DNA of 64,000 bases from Tiliqua scincoides (Eukaryota > Chordata > Lepidosauria > Squamata > Scincidae). Positions within the stretch are counted from its first letter, which is position 1; each line of letters opens with the position of its first letter. The notes under the pieces were generated by a model, which was not told where the DNA came from, did no database searches, and saw only the letters and a list, made by a program, of their open reading frames with translations. Positions 45,891 to 56,600 of this stretch are shown here, piece after piece. The stretch covers positions 7,939,156-8,003,155 of the forward strand of contig NC_089829.1 in the NCBI RefSeq assembly GCF_035046505.1, written 5' to 3'. Position numbers and translations under genes: made by a program.

Positions 45891-46095
45891 CTGTGATGGA
45901 GCGCTCCTGCTGGATCAGATCAACGAGCAATCTAGCCCAGCATTCTGATTCCCACAGTGGCTCACCAGCTGCACCTGGGAAGCCCCAAGCAGGGCACTGG
46001 ATGTCAGCTGATTCTGGTATTCTGAGGTACACTGCCCCTGCAAATGGAGGTTCTATGACTATCTTAGCTATCAGGAAAAGAAGAGCCCCAGCTCA

Positions 46096-46270
46096 GTATG
46101 GTGGTTAAGACACTGAGGTATAAATCAGAACTTCCCCTGTTCGAATCTCGTCTTAGTTAGGTGGCCTTTGGCAAGTGTCTGGGGCCCTGGCTGGCTCACT
46201 GCATGTTGGAGGGAAACAGAGGTTGGGTGGATTGTGCCTCTTCTTCCCCCTTTTACAGTTGCCAAATGCT
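46096..46270 (+). repeat. tRNA-derived or MIR-like SINE
   Basis: TATGGTGGTTAAGACACTGA head with TTCGAATCTCG B-box-like motif and GGCCTTTGGCAAGTGTC. Confidence 0.5.
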
Positions 46271-46279
46271 CTAATTGCC

Positions 46280-46985
46280 AAAGGAGTGTCCAGGATGTGG
46301 GGGAACCTGTGTGACCATAACCAGGGGTGTGTACCCAGATGCATGTGTCCCAGCAGGACTCACCTGTGAAGCCACCCCTCCACTCTTGCTATGCATTCCT
46401 TTTAGCAAAATTTAGTAACTGCGTGAAGTGGGACAGTGGTGTTAGGCGGCGGGGCAGGGGCTGAGTGGCTGGCTGGCGGCTAGCTTACGGCCACCAAGTG
46501 GGCTCATGGAAGAGGGAAGATCATAGCTGCCGCCTTCTTAGTTCACAGTTCAATCAGTTAGCAACCATGGAATGTGGACTCACTTCGGTTGTGTCTTTGT
46601 ATCAGGGCTATAGTACTTCAGACTGGAAGGGAGGGCTCACCACATGCCAAGGTGGACAGGCAAATTCCCTCCACATGTCAGGGCAACTGATCTAAGCTCT
46701 TTTGCTGACAAACTGATTTTCTACGTGCAAAGATTTGGGGTTTTTTATATGATCATTCCATTTACTACTTTGGCGAAAAGTAGGACTGTGTCCAGAGAAT
46801 GTATGGAATGTACATGAACGCCTTTGTCCCTGGTCATCTAGGGGAGATACTTTCCCAAAGTGTGTCTCCTTTAGTCAAATGAAGACTCATTGTGACCAAG
46901 GCGCCCCCCCTTCCCCGCCCGCTGATGGCTGTGAAGTGCACCTTGCGAATGCCGGGAATGTGATTGATCTCTTCTGTGGCCTTGG
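46280..46985. other. intergenic upstream of the third HES gene, no gene seen
   Basis: No repeat is recognised over most of this stretch, unusual for the interval. It may hold regulatory sequence of the third HES gene, but no specific site is claimed. Confidence 0.4.
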
Positions 46986-46990
46986 CGCAT

Positions 46991-47240
46991 GGAGGGCCAG
47001 CTCGTTCCCAGCTTCCCGGGTGCGTAATCCCCGATTCCAGTCTTTCACGTACCATACACTCCCCACCTGCTCATCTGGGAGAAGGTCATTATCCTGCGGC
47101 TATTCATCGCCAACAGAGCATGCAAGGAGGGACGCTTCTCCTATTGTGTCCTTTCCTGCCTCCTGATTGGCTGCGAAGTGTGGGAAACTCCAGCAAAGCC
47201 CAGACCCACAGCATCTCACTGAGCCCGGGCAGTATAAATA
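46991..47240 (+). promoter_or_regulatory. promoter of HES5-like paralogue 3: upstream module, ATTGG, RBPJ site, TATA box
   Basis: GGAGGGCCAGCTCGTTCCCA (46991-47010) is the upstream module. ATTGG lies at 47166-47170, TGTGGGAA at 47179-47186 and TATAAATA at 47233-47240, about 83 bp before the ATG. The order and spacing agree with the other two HES promoters. Confidence 0.85.
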
Positions 47241-47322
47241 TAGGGCAGAGCGGCTAGTCGAAGCATCTTTCTTTTGGATTCCAGTCCTGAGTGACTTCAA
47301 CCTTCACTGCCCAGAAAAAAAA

Positions 47323-48382
47323 ATGGCACCGACTAGCATCATTTTCATGGATCACAATGGCCTGCTCACCCCAAAAGAAAAGAACAAAGTAAGTAACTTG
47401 ATGGATGTACTATGGTTTCTGTGGGCGTATCTATACTATAGACTTAAGCCAAACATTTGGGTAGAGATAACTGGGAATTGCAATTAACCAGCTCAAACAG
47501 CTGTAAAATCCAAAGCTAATGTTGAAGGCATAACATATAAGAATGCTCAAGGAAAGTGAAATGGGTTTCTAGAAGATGAGCCCTATTTCTCAGAGGGGTT
47601 TCTGGACACCTTCTAGGGTTGGCCCCAAAATTTCGTGCAATGTGAAATTCGAAACGAATCTCAGGGTTCCTCTCAAGCAACATATGGGAGAATCAAAGGA
47701 TTTGAATGAATGAATGAATGAATGAATGAGCAGCATATGAGATACATTTCCAGGCGTGAGATAACGAGGCCCTCTGTTTGGAGATCTCTGTAGGTTTTGT
47801 GGAGCTATTGGGACATTTTCTAAGCAAATCTCTGTTTCCCACAGCTAAGAAAACCAGTGGTGGAGAAAATGCGCCGGGACCGCATCAACAGCAGCATCGA
47901 GCAGCTGAAATTTTTGCTGGAGAAGGAATTCCAGAGACATCAGCCCAACTCCAAGCTGGAGAAAGCAGACATCCTTGAGATGACAGTGGAATACCTGAAA
48001 CAGCAAGGCCGAAAGCAAGCAAAAGGTGGGTAGTCAAAGATGGCTTGTGGGCCTTTGGCCTTTCTGAAGATAGTTCTCCTTGAATGGTATACAAAGTCAT
48101 TTCATGAACCTTAAATAACCGTATCTTCTTTTTCTCTTTCCTTCTTTAGCTGTGGGACCTGCTCAAAAAGATGCACAGGTGGACTTCAAAGAGGGTTACT
48201 CAAGGTGTCTACAAGAGGCATTCCAATTTATGTCCCTCCACAAAGTCCACACTGAAACTCAGACCAAGCTCGTGCGCCACTTCCAAAGAAACCTGCCATC
48301 AACCACAGAAGTTCTCAACCCGCCTTTCACCTTGAAACATCCAGCTTCCAAGAACATTCACACATTTTGGAGACCCTGGTAG
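47323..48382 (+). CDS. HES5-like paralogue 3 (bHLH-Orange-WRPW), 3 exons, 159 aa
   Basis: Exons are 47323-47388, 47845-48025 and 48150-48382, with GT/AG introns of 456 and 124 bp in the same phases as HES5; the joined frame is 480 bp. Exon 1 gives [20 protein letters not shown] then NK, the PKEKN end being shared with human HES5. Exon 2 gives [20 protein letters not shown] and [20 protein letters not shown]. Exon 3 gives the Orange domain ([20 protein letters not shown], residue 94 on) and ends HTFWRPW then TAG. The WRPW motif should bind Groucho/TLE. It lies on the opposite strand from the other two and faces TNFRSF14. Exon 2 is 181 bp like that of paralogue 2 and longer than in HES5 (166 bp), so paralogues 2 and 3 look closer to one another. 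Confidence 0.96.
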
Positions 48383-49370
48383 ACGGCAGAACGTTTGCCA
48401 ATGGACATTGATTCCAGAGGGAGGGCTGGATGTCACCCAAGCATCCAGCCCTGGTCTTCTTCTTTGTAGGGGATATTATCCCCCTGTTTTGTTGTTTATT
48501 CTTGGGGGTGAGTGGGGGGGCGTGGAATACGTTGGACGGGTGTATTCTGTTGAACTGTATTCAGGCGTGCACGTCAACGGCACGCAGCCACCACCCAATC
48601 CAGGGAGGGGCATGTAGCTTCACAATGAAGACTGTGCGAGGTGTTTACAAGCAAATGTTATTTTGCAAAAGTGTGGGAAGATTTCCAGTTCTTGATGCCA
48701 CACCAAGTTGTAGTAGGAGATAGTTCTCCTCAGTGGTGGTGTCAGGGTCTGACTAACTTGCCTTCACTGGAGGGCGCAGGTGGTCAAGGGTGGCCCTGAA
48801 CCCCCCAGTACCAGTGGTATATTCCATCAGGGGATATGTAGGGGGGCACAAATGGGGGTCTGGTGCAGACTGTTACCCCAGGCTGCCCAGCAACCTGGCA
48901 CTGGTACCGATTTTCTGTACATCTGTAAAAGCTTGCTGCTTTATTCTCTTCCCGCTTTGACCAGAAGCCCGGTTCCTATCGTCTGGGTGGAAAGTTTTAA
49001 TTTTGCCCAGTGAAATAGACTCGTCTATTTCAATTAGGCCGGGCAAAATACTGGGACATTTTGGTTTTTTCTGATTTGTTAGGGGAAACGATACCGTCTT
49101 GCTTTATATTAAAGAGTAACGGAGGCTTCTAATTATCCAATGTCATACATTGTGAAAGTAAGAATGTTTTGCTCTTTTATTTTGGTGTATGTGTTTCATT
49201 GATGTAATGATTGTTTCCTCTAATAGGGGAATTTTTTTTCCATTCATGATGAATGGTGCACGTGTGTTATTTTTGTCCTGCTGTCAGGACCTTTGCTGCG
49301 TGTGCATTCTGTGTATGCTCCCCGTACGACAGTATTTGTAGGAAGAAATAAACAAAAAAATTGCATGGTG
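48383..49370 (+). other. 3' UTR of HES5-like paralogue 3 (inferred)
   Basis: AATAAA lies at 49347-49352, about 965 bp after the stop. The stretch is free of recognised repeats. A shorter form ending after an ATTAAA near 49108 is also possible. Confidence 0.5.
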
Positions 49371-49890
49371 CAGTTCTGGGCTTGCTTTGCTTTTTGGGGA
49401 GTGGGCCAGTGGAAGGAAAGCCACTACCGGTTTGAGAACCGGTTCCTGCCGATGGAGATTCAAGGGTGGCAACTTACCATGCGGAAACTCCCAGGTTCAA
49501 GTGCAGCCTCTCGTTTGGGAAGGGTCTCCTCTTAAGAAGCAGGGCTGGGAATGGGAGGGCAGGATCTGCCTGCTGTGGTGCTGATGGAACGCCATGTTTC
49601 AACATATTCAGGAGGGGTTGTTTATGCCAATAAAGGTCTTACTGAACTGAACTGAACAGGAGGTGTTGAAGCTGAGTGATTGACTTCATGCCTTGTAAAT
49701 CATGTTTAGTGCCTGGTCCAGACTGGTTTGGGAAAGACCCCTGTCTGGAGTTTGGTTGTACGTAGATGGAACCCAGTGGGAAATCTGTTTGCAGTAACTA
49801 AAACCAACCTTTAGTTCCATTTCGCCTTTGAAACTGGGAACCAGTAGGGTTGACATCAGGGCTGGCCTGAGGCATCTGGTACCTGACAAA

Positions 49891-50069
49891 GGGCACAATC
49901 CTAACCTCTTATGTCAGTGCTTCCCAGCACTGGCGTAGCGGTGCCAATGGGACATGTGCTGCATCCTGCAGTTGGGTGTCACTCATGGAGTACTCCTCAA
50001 AGTAAGGGAATGTTTGTCCCCTTACCTCAGTGCTGGAAAGCACTGACATAAGGGGTTAGGATTATCCCC
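49891..50069. mobile_element. inverted-repeat element, L form
   Basis: GGGCACAATCCTAACCTC to GGGGTTAGGATTATCCC. The core CATCCTGCAGTTGGGTGTCA is shared with 13.7 and 57.0 kb. Confidence 0.8.
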
Positions 50070-50124
50070 AAAGTGTGCTAAATGCTGCCCCCACTGTTGC
50101 CAGCCTCTGTTCCTCCCAGTGAAG

Positions 50125-50268
50125 GCAAGTGGGAGGGCACCAGGATGCAGGTCTCTTGTTGTCTTGTGTGCTCCCTGGAGCATTTGGTGGGCTAATGTGA
50201 GATACAGGCAGCTGGACTAGGTGGGTCTATGGCCTGATCCAGCGGGGCGGTTCTTATGTTCTTATGAG
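50125..50268 (+). repeat. CR1 LINE 3' end
   Basis: GGGAGGGCACCAGGATGCAG to GGGGCGGTTCTTATGTTCTT. Confidence 0.9.
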
Positions 50269-50891
50269 GTGGACACAGAGGTGGGCACCTCTACCAAACT
50301 GCTGCCTGAGGCAACTATTTTAGCTGCCCTCATGGATGGGCCAGCCCCAAATACCCACATTTAAAGCTGGGAAAACCAGATCAAAGGAGGCTGCCTTGAT
50401 AAAACCTCCCTTCTAGGTTATCTTGGAGTCTCAGAATCTTTGGGAGTGGGGTGGTTCCCCTTGAAACTGCAGCACATCAGTAAGCTGGCAGTTGGGACCA
50501 CCCATTTCTTCCTGTGTAAATGGAGACCAGGCAGGTGGCTTTGGATCATGTTTCAAAATGCAAGACATTAAAAGGCTGTAAACAACCATTGCAATGGAGG
50601 AGAAAATGCGAGGATTAAAAAAACAAAACAAACCCACTAATAATTCCCATAGGAGTAGCGGTGTTTGAAAACCTTATCTTATTTTCCTTACTCAGAAGTA
50701 AGCCCATTGTGTTCAGAAAGGCTACAATCCTGTCTCACTCACCAGAAATAAACACCTCTGCATTTGAAGAATTGCAGAAGCCTCTAAGGTGATAGAAAGG
50801 TCCAAAACAGGTGAAAAACATAGGAAAATGGAGGAAAACGGGACGTTTTCACCATAGGCAGTCTGGAGAGCAGCTGCTGATCATAGCTGAG

Positions 50892-51103
50892 CAGGGGTAT
50901 AGCTAGAGGGGGTGCAAAGCACTAAGTTTTGCAGGAAGTCTCACTGTGGCGTTCAAGGGGCCCTTCCCCTTTGGAGCCATTCCAGGATGTGGGAGCAAAA
51001 TGGAGGTGAACACCTGGCTCCGAAAGGGAGGGGCCGCTTGCATGCTGCGGTGAGGCTCCCTGCAAAACTTAGTGCTTTGCACCCCCCTCTAGCTACACCA
51101 CTG
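50892..51103. mobile_element. foldback element with about 45-bp inverted repeats
   Basis: The left arm CAGGGGTATAGCTAGAGGGG continues through GTGCAAAGCACTAAGTTTTG. It pairs with the right arm CAAAACTTAGTGCTTTGCAC to TAGCTACACCACTG. Both ends carry a hAT-like CAGGGGT/CACTG. Confidence 0.8.
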
Positions 51104-51379
51104 GTGCTGATAATCTAGACAGACCAATAGTTTGACTCAAACAGGCAGCAGCTTCATGTGTTTAGGAGAAGGGCTATATTACAGTGGTAAAACACTTCTC
51201 TGCATGGAGGAAGTCCCCTAATATCTCCAGTTCAAACAGGGGTGCTTCTTTCCAGTTAAGGTCCCTTGAAAAAAAAATTTCAGAGCACCTGAATGTTCTT
51301 GGTATTATCCATCACCTGCTGTAGAAGAAACCCCAGGGCTCCAGTCCCTTTGGCTACCCCTCATCTACACCCCTGGTCC

Positions 51380-51730
51380 ATATTTCAGGTAGTAGAGCAT
51401 GTGTCTTGCACATCACAGGTCCCAGGTTCAGTCCCCCAGTATCACCATTCTCAGACATGCACTGGTTAAAGAAATCAGCTCATGGTTACATCGATTCTGT
51501 ATGCAGGTCACTTCATATGTTCAACCAACAGCTCTTAAATGTGGTGTACTCGGAATCATCATTAGGGGAGGACCAGTGTCAAGGACGTACCTTGCATGTA
51601 GAAGGTACCTGATCTAGTTCCTAGCATCTTAGAATGACCTCAGGTAGTAGGGATCTTGGAGAACTGCCTCAAGAGAATAGTGGATTAGATGGACCCAAAA
51701 GACAGCTTTGTAGGATGAGGCCAAAGTTCT
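51380..51730 (+). repeat. tRNA-derived SINE fragments
   Basis: Two partial heads (AGGTAGTAGAGCATGTGTC and GTACCTTGCATGTAGAAGG) are followed by a body end (GTGGATTAGATGGACCC). An earlier head lies near 51175-51240. Confidence 0.5.
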
Positions 51731-51908
51731 AGTAAAGGGGGAGTGGAGTACCAAGAAGTTTCCTACAGCAGGAGCAGTGATGTCATCAGCAGATACTCTC
51801 AGGTGCTGCCTTCAAAACTTTTTTTTGAAGGACCAGAGCTGGGCAACATCAGGTTCAGCGCGAGGCAAAGTAAGAAATTTGCATAAGGTCATCTGCTGAT
51901 ATCCAGGT

Positions 51909-52126
51909 CAGCATTTATCAAAGTGTGCTCCTATGAGCTCTGGGTTTCCTGAGACCTTTCAAGAGCACCAGGAGTACACCATAAGTGGCTGCCATCTGTT
52001 TGGTGGCATGCCACTCTGTGCATGTGGCAGAGCTCTCGGTCTCCCATGAATGTGCCAGTGGGGCTCCCTGAGACTCTGTTTCGGCGCGTAAAGGGCTCCA
52101 GAGACTGAAAAGTTTGAGAACTGCTG
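51909..52126. mobile_element. hAT-type element
   Basis: CAGCATTTATCAAAGTGTG to AGTTTGAGAACTGCTG. The target duplication is not clear. Confidence 0.6.
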
Positions 52127-52194
52127 ATCTAAGCCATCATCCTTTCCAACCACTGCCTGAATGACAACATGTAGCTCACGTTAAATTAACTGAG

Positions 52195-52560
52195 ACTACA
52201 ATCTTGATCAACTTTACCTGGGAATGAGTCATACTGAACAGGGGGCCTTACTTTGGGATAAACATGCATAGGTGAATATCTGGGATATGTTTTAATGCCA
52301 TTTTTCACTGTTGATTCATTTGCTTGGAAACGATTGCACCCACTCTGGGAGTTTAGGATAAAATGGGTTTTAACTATTGGATTAAATGAAGCAGAATGAA
52401 TGGGGCTTACTCCTAGGAAAAGCGTGCATAGGGCTGCAGATTTAAAGTAGTCTTTTTGTTATAAGGCTACCAATGCTATACATGCTTTTCTGAGAGTAAG
52501 TTCCTACTGAACGCAATGGAACTTAGTTCTGAACAGACATGCCTAGGATTTTGCTCTTAG
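52195..52560. mobile_element. S-form inverted-repeat elements, two or three degraded copies
   Basis: Copies are visible at about 52195-52275, 52380-52440 and 52465-52555. The last runs GGCTACCAATGCTATACATG to CCTAGGATTTTGCTC between TAA and TTA. Confidence 0.55.
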
Positions 52561-53486
52561 TTGGACATGACAATGGTGATGTGGCCATGGTGGGCATCAT
52601 TGATGAGCTCCAGTGCTTCCAAATTTACCACTACATCACTAGGTGGGGCACAACCTGGACAGGGTCACAAAATATATGATGCATTGAAAGATCATAGAGT
52701 ACAGTGACCGCTATCATGTACTTGTACATGGTTTCTCCATAGCCTTCTCCGCCATCCCAACCTCCTTGCACGCCAAATTTTGTATTTGGAAGAAACCTTG
52801 CGTGCCAAGTTTCCTATTCCAAGAAATCGACCCTGCAGACCTAACTAAACATGCTGCTCTCTCAGTCGCACTGTTTTTGCAAAGGCAAAATCCCAAAGGT
52901 TCAGTGGTGCAGCTTGCCCACAGTTGAAACAATGGCACCCCCTAGTGTTAAATGCTGGGATATCCCATTCAGTTCTTTGATTACCGCATTTTTCTTCGAT
53001 AAGGAGATGAGGGTCAGAGGAGACATGAGATGCAGACTCCCTGCTTGGAATCGGATTGGGGGATTGGTACAGGAGAAAATGGTTAACGCCCTCCCACTCC
53101 GTGCCACGGTCCCAATCCAAATCTAGCACCACATCGTGTCCCCACTGGTTCTCAACAACATGCTTTGTTTTCTCCGCAACTTAGTTCCACCCCAGTCTGT
53201 ATCAGGGAGTAATCACTTCTGTAGCACAATCCTATGCCGATCCACTCAGAAATAAGTCCCATTGAATTTAATGGCACATCCCCACGGGCAAGTGTGTATT
53301 ATAGGATTTCAGCCTGAGTTTGATTCTCAGGTCTTATCTTGATATAGTCTTTACCCTGACCCTGTAAGTAGTATTATCCTCATATTGCAGCTGTGTCTGA
53401 AAGGGAGCAATTTGCTTAAGGCCACCCGGTGAGTTTATGGCAGAGCTCTGGTTCAGACCAGGGAATTCCTGATTCAGTCTTGGGCA

Positions 53487-53990
53487 GCCCAATCCTAACT
53501 TGCCTTGGAACAGGCAGGGTGACAGGCCTGCGCTGCATCCAAGGCAGGATTGGAGCTGAAAACTGCAACCCGGAGCAAGGGGAATTGCTTCCCCATACCC
53601 TGTGTCATGCTACAGCAGACCGAATGGGTCTGCTCAAATCTGCGCCACCTAAAGAGGTACCTGGGAACAGGGATAGGATTTGGCATAAGTGCCAGATCCT
53701 GGCCCCACCCCTTGCTTACCTCCTGCCCGCCTACAGGCCCGCCTGCCCTCCCCCTGCCCTAGTATGCCTTCTTCTTGCCCTCCCCATACCAGCTGAGCCT
53801 GGCCAATGCGGGCTTACCATTGCGCTAATGGATCAGGGGTTGCGCTGTCTTCTGGAGGCCAGTACACATCCATGCGCTGGCCTCCCTCCTCTTAAGTCAG
53901 GGCAAAAGTGCTTTACGGTACTTTCATGACCATCTTGTGCTGGCGCAAGGGAATTGTGTCTGCCCCAAGGGTGTTCTAGGATGCACGCTT
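53487..53990. mobile_element. inverted-repeat element, long GC-rich C form
   Basis: GCCCAATCCTAACTTGCC with GGAACAGGCAGGGTGACAGG at the left; right side GCGCTGGCCTCC and GCTGGCGCAAGG. It is a relative of 26.4, 31.4 and 63.65 kb. Its open frame of about 166 codons is not read as a gene. Confidence 0.6.
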
Positions 53991-53995
53991 AGGCT

Positions 53996-54088
53996 GCTGC
54001 AATCTTAGCCACACTTACCTGGGAGTAAGCTCAATAGACTAAAATGGGATTTACTTCTTAGTAGACAAGCAGAGGATTGGGCTCTTAG
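53996..54088. mobile_element. inverted-repeat element, S form, with TTAG flanks
   Basis: Left flank TTAG and right flank TTAG bracket GCTGCTGCAATCTTAGCC to AGAGGATTGGGCTC. Confidence 0.7.
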
Positions 54089-54099
54089 CCACTACACTG

Positions 54100-54800
54100 A
54101 TGGACTTGGGGAAAAACACACCGAAAAAACGACACTCAAACATTCATCCCTCATGGTTGGTTATTTGAAAAAGAAAGGTGGAACACAAATGTTTTAAAAT
54201 AAAATAAATCAACGAAGCAGTGAATGTGACAATATCACCCCCCCCCCCAAGGATATGACATACACATCACATACTTTGAGCTGGACTGGGGGACCTTGAT
54301 TTGCCGTATATTGAAACAGGATCCCTGTATCTCAGCCAGGTCTCTTTTGGTGGTTAACAGGAACTCTGCCTTCAAACTTGAGAATGGTGAACAGGCAAAA
54401 GCTCCAGTAAGAGAAAAGGAAACAAACACAATAATTAGTGTTCAGTGTTAGCAGCCCCGTCAAGGAACAGAGAAATTCTGTGCAACTAGGCAAGATCATT
54501 CAGTTGTCTCTGAGGAAGGAAGAAAAATGAAAAAGTTCAGCGCGGCTCCACTAGTCATGTTACACTTTAACTTTCAGGGTTTGAAGTCCAAGCTGCTCAT
54601 CTGGGTCAAGAAATCTTGAAGCAGAGAGGCAGATCTCCAGCAGGGCTTCTTTTTGCTTCTGCTGGAGACCCTCCAAAGGGGATTAATGGAGTGGCTTTCA
54701 GGACACTCAGAGCTGGAGTCGGGAAGGAGTCTAGGAGTCTGGAAGTGACTGTAACTGGAAGGAGGACAAACAGCAGAGTGCTCACGAACCTGCAGGCCGG
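54100..54800. other. upstream of TNFRSF14, no gene seen
   Basis: A C homopolymer lies near 54240. The sequence from about 54650 could include 5' UTR of TNFRSF14, but no TATA or CpG island marks a start. Confidence 0.4.
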
Positions 54801-54810
54801 AAGGAACAGA

Positions 54811-54887
54811 ATGGATCCAGCAGGGCTCTTCTTGTGTTCTTACATTCTTACGTTCTTCCTGAGCTTTCTTCCAGGACCGTGCACCAA
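54811..54887 (+). CDS. TNFRSF14: candidate TNFRSF14 first coding exon (signal peptide)
   Basis: The frame gives MDPAGLFLCSYILTFFLSFL then PGPCT plus two bases, ending at a GTAAGT donor. It has the form of a signal peptide (hydrophobic core residues 6-20), and its phase joins in frame to the exon at 61127. Against it, bases 54815-54860 match a CR1 LINE 3' end, including four TTCTTNNN octamers. Either the signal peptide was made from a CR1 tail or the true first exon lies elsewhere in 54.9-61.1 kb. No better candidate was found. Confidence 0.5.
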
Positions 54888-55596
54888 GTAAGTGAACCTG
54901 TGCCTGGCTCTGTGAATATACCAAAGCTGCCCTAAGCAGAGCTTAGCTCCTGTGGTTCTTTCCCTCCTCAATTGCAATCCTGCCCCCTGGACCACCCAGG
55001 GCTAGGACCACAAAATGCTGCCCCTCATGCCGCCCCATACCCACCGGGTATGAAGCTGAAGCTGAAGAGGCTGGCAGCAGCCTCCCTGCCCCCCAGGTGG
55101 CCTCTAAAGGCCTCCCCACCCCCTTCTAAGGCCTCTAAAAATGTCACTTCTGTGTTTTCACCAAATCTCTCAGGACTTCAGTTATGGGTTTGTTTCAGCC
55201 CTAGCTGGGGACACCAACATGAACATGGTGGGGTTTGCAATAACAGGCTCCCAGTATCCCAGGGGGTGGGCAGAGTCTTATCATCCGCACTCCGTGTCAG
55301 CTGACCAGCCCCTCACCATCCATTATTTAGAATTGGAGAGAGTATATTTGATAGTTTGGGGTGACGGGGGGGGGAACAGGGGAGTTGTAACTTTTAATTG
55401 GTTTGTTGTTAGGTGAGTCAATGAAATCATGTATTCATTAACTGGTAGGAACTGAGTTTAATTGATGAGGAAAGTGGGGGGGTGTTGTGGGCAACAGGTG
55501 TGGATTTATCACGCCACTCGTGGTGTTATAGTGACGCACGTGTTTTTGAGCTGATCTTTCTTACTGACTGTTGCTGGTAGCTTTCATCTGATAAAT

Positions 55597-55772
55597 GAGT
55601 GGTTCCCAAACTTTTTCGACTATGACCTATGGGGCCATTGGCCACGGCTCCCCATTAGGACGACGATTCTAAGCATTGTATAGGGTGGCAGATTTTTTGT
55701 GAGGGTTCCGCAACTCCCCTGGCTGGTTTCTGCAACTCCTCGGGGAGCCGCAGCTACCAGTTTGAGAAACTG
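55597..55772. mobile_element. hAT-type element fragment
   Basis: GAGTGGTTCCCAAACTTTTT to CCAGTTTGAGAAACTG. A clear target duplication is not seen. Confidence 0.55.
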
Positions 55773-56239
55773 AAAGTTAACCTGCACAGAGAGAGTTCCT
55801 TAAACTGAAATGTTGGGGACCTGCAAATGTCTCTTCATTTAGCAAATTCATTTAAACAGCAGATTCACAGGCAGAGGAATGAAGAACTAAAGAGAATTTC
55901 TTCATTCAGGAAAGGGAACAAAGGTTGTATCAGATTGCAGGAGCGTGGCAGATGTCAAAGAGCTACCAGTAGAGTGTTCAAGGGCTTGACAGCTTAATGC
56001 TATCCCTGGCGGCTCTGCTGGGTGCAGCGGCGTCAAAATGGCAACCACTGCATCCAACGACACCGCCGGAGCTGCTGAAGGAATGAAAGTCCCCTTCCCT
56101 GGGTTAAGGGTGTAGAGGCTGCAATGGATCTCCTCCATTCTGCGCTGGTTATTTTGCCAGTACAGACTGGAGGAACTCCATGTCAGGCTTTTCAGTCTGA
56201 CACGGAGCATAGGAACCGGCAGAGCAGGGTCCACTTAAA

Positions 56240-56600
56240 GGGCAGGAGGTTTGGTCTAGAGGGTAGAGCCTCCGTCTGCCTGAAGATAACATCCACAAGG
56301 TCGCCAGTTCGAGGCCACCGGCACTGTGCGACCTTGAAGCAGCTGACAAGCTGAAGCTGAGCTATTTGCATCTGCTCTGAGCGTGGGAGGATGGAGGCCA
56401 GGATGTGAAACCAGATCAGAAAGAAACATCCGAATGTAGTGGTTCTTGAAAGAAAGAACCTTCTTTCAATTGTAAAAATCCCTGTTTAATAAGGGATTTA
56501 AATAAAGCCTGCCTATGTAAACCACCTTGAATAGTCTTGAATAAAGACCAAGAAAGGCGGTATATAAATACCTGTTGTTATTATTATTATATTATTATTA
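56240..56600 (+). repeat. tRNA-derived SINE with GGTAGAGCCTC head (copy 2 of 4), full length
   Basis: Head GGGCAGGAGGTTTGGTCTAG, A box AGAGGGTAGAGCCTCCG, B box GGTCGCCAGTTCGAGGCC, tail GGCGGTATATAAATACCTG and (TTA)n. Flanks TTAAAG are repeated at both ends. It sits against the 3' side of the CR1 at 56601-58190. Confidence 0.85.

Noticed and set aside
53429-53929. Open frame of 166 codons
   Set aside because: It lies in a GC-rich inverted-repeat element that has relatives at 26.4, 31.4 and 63.65 kb.
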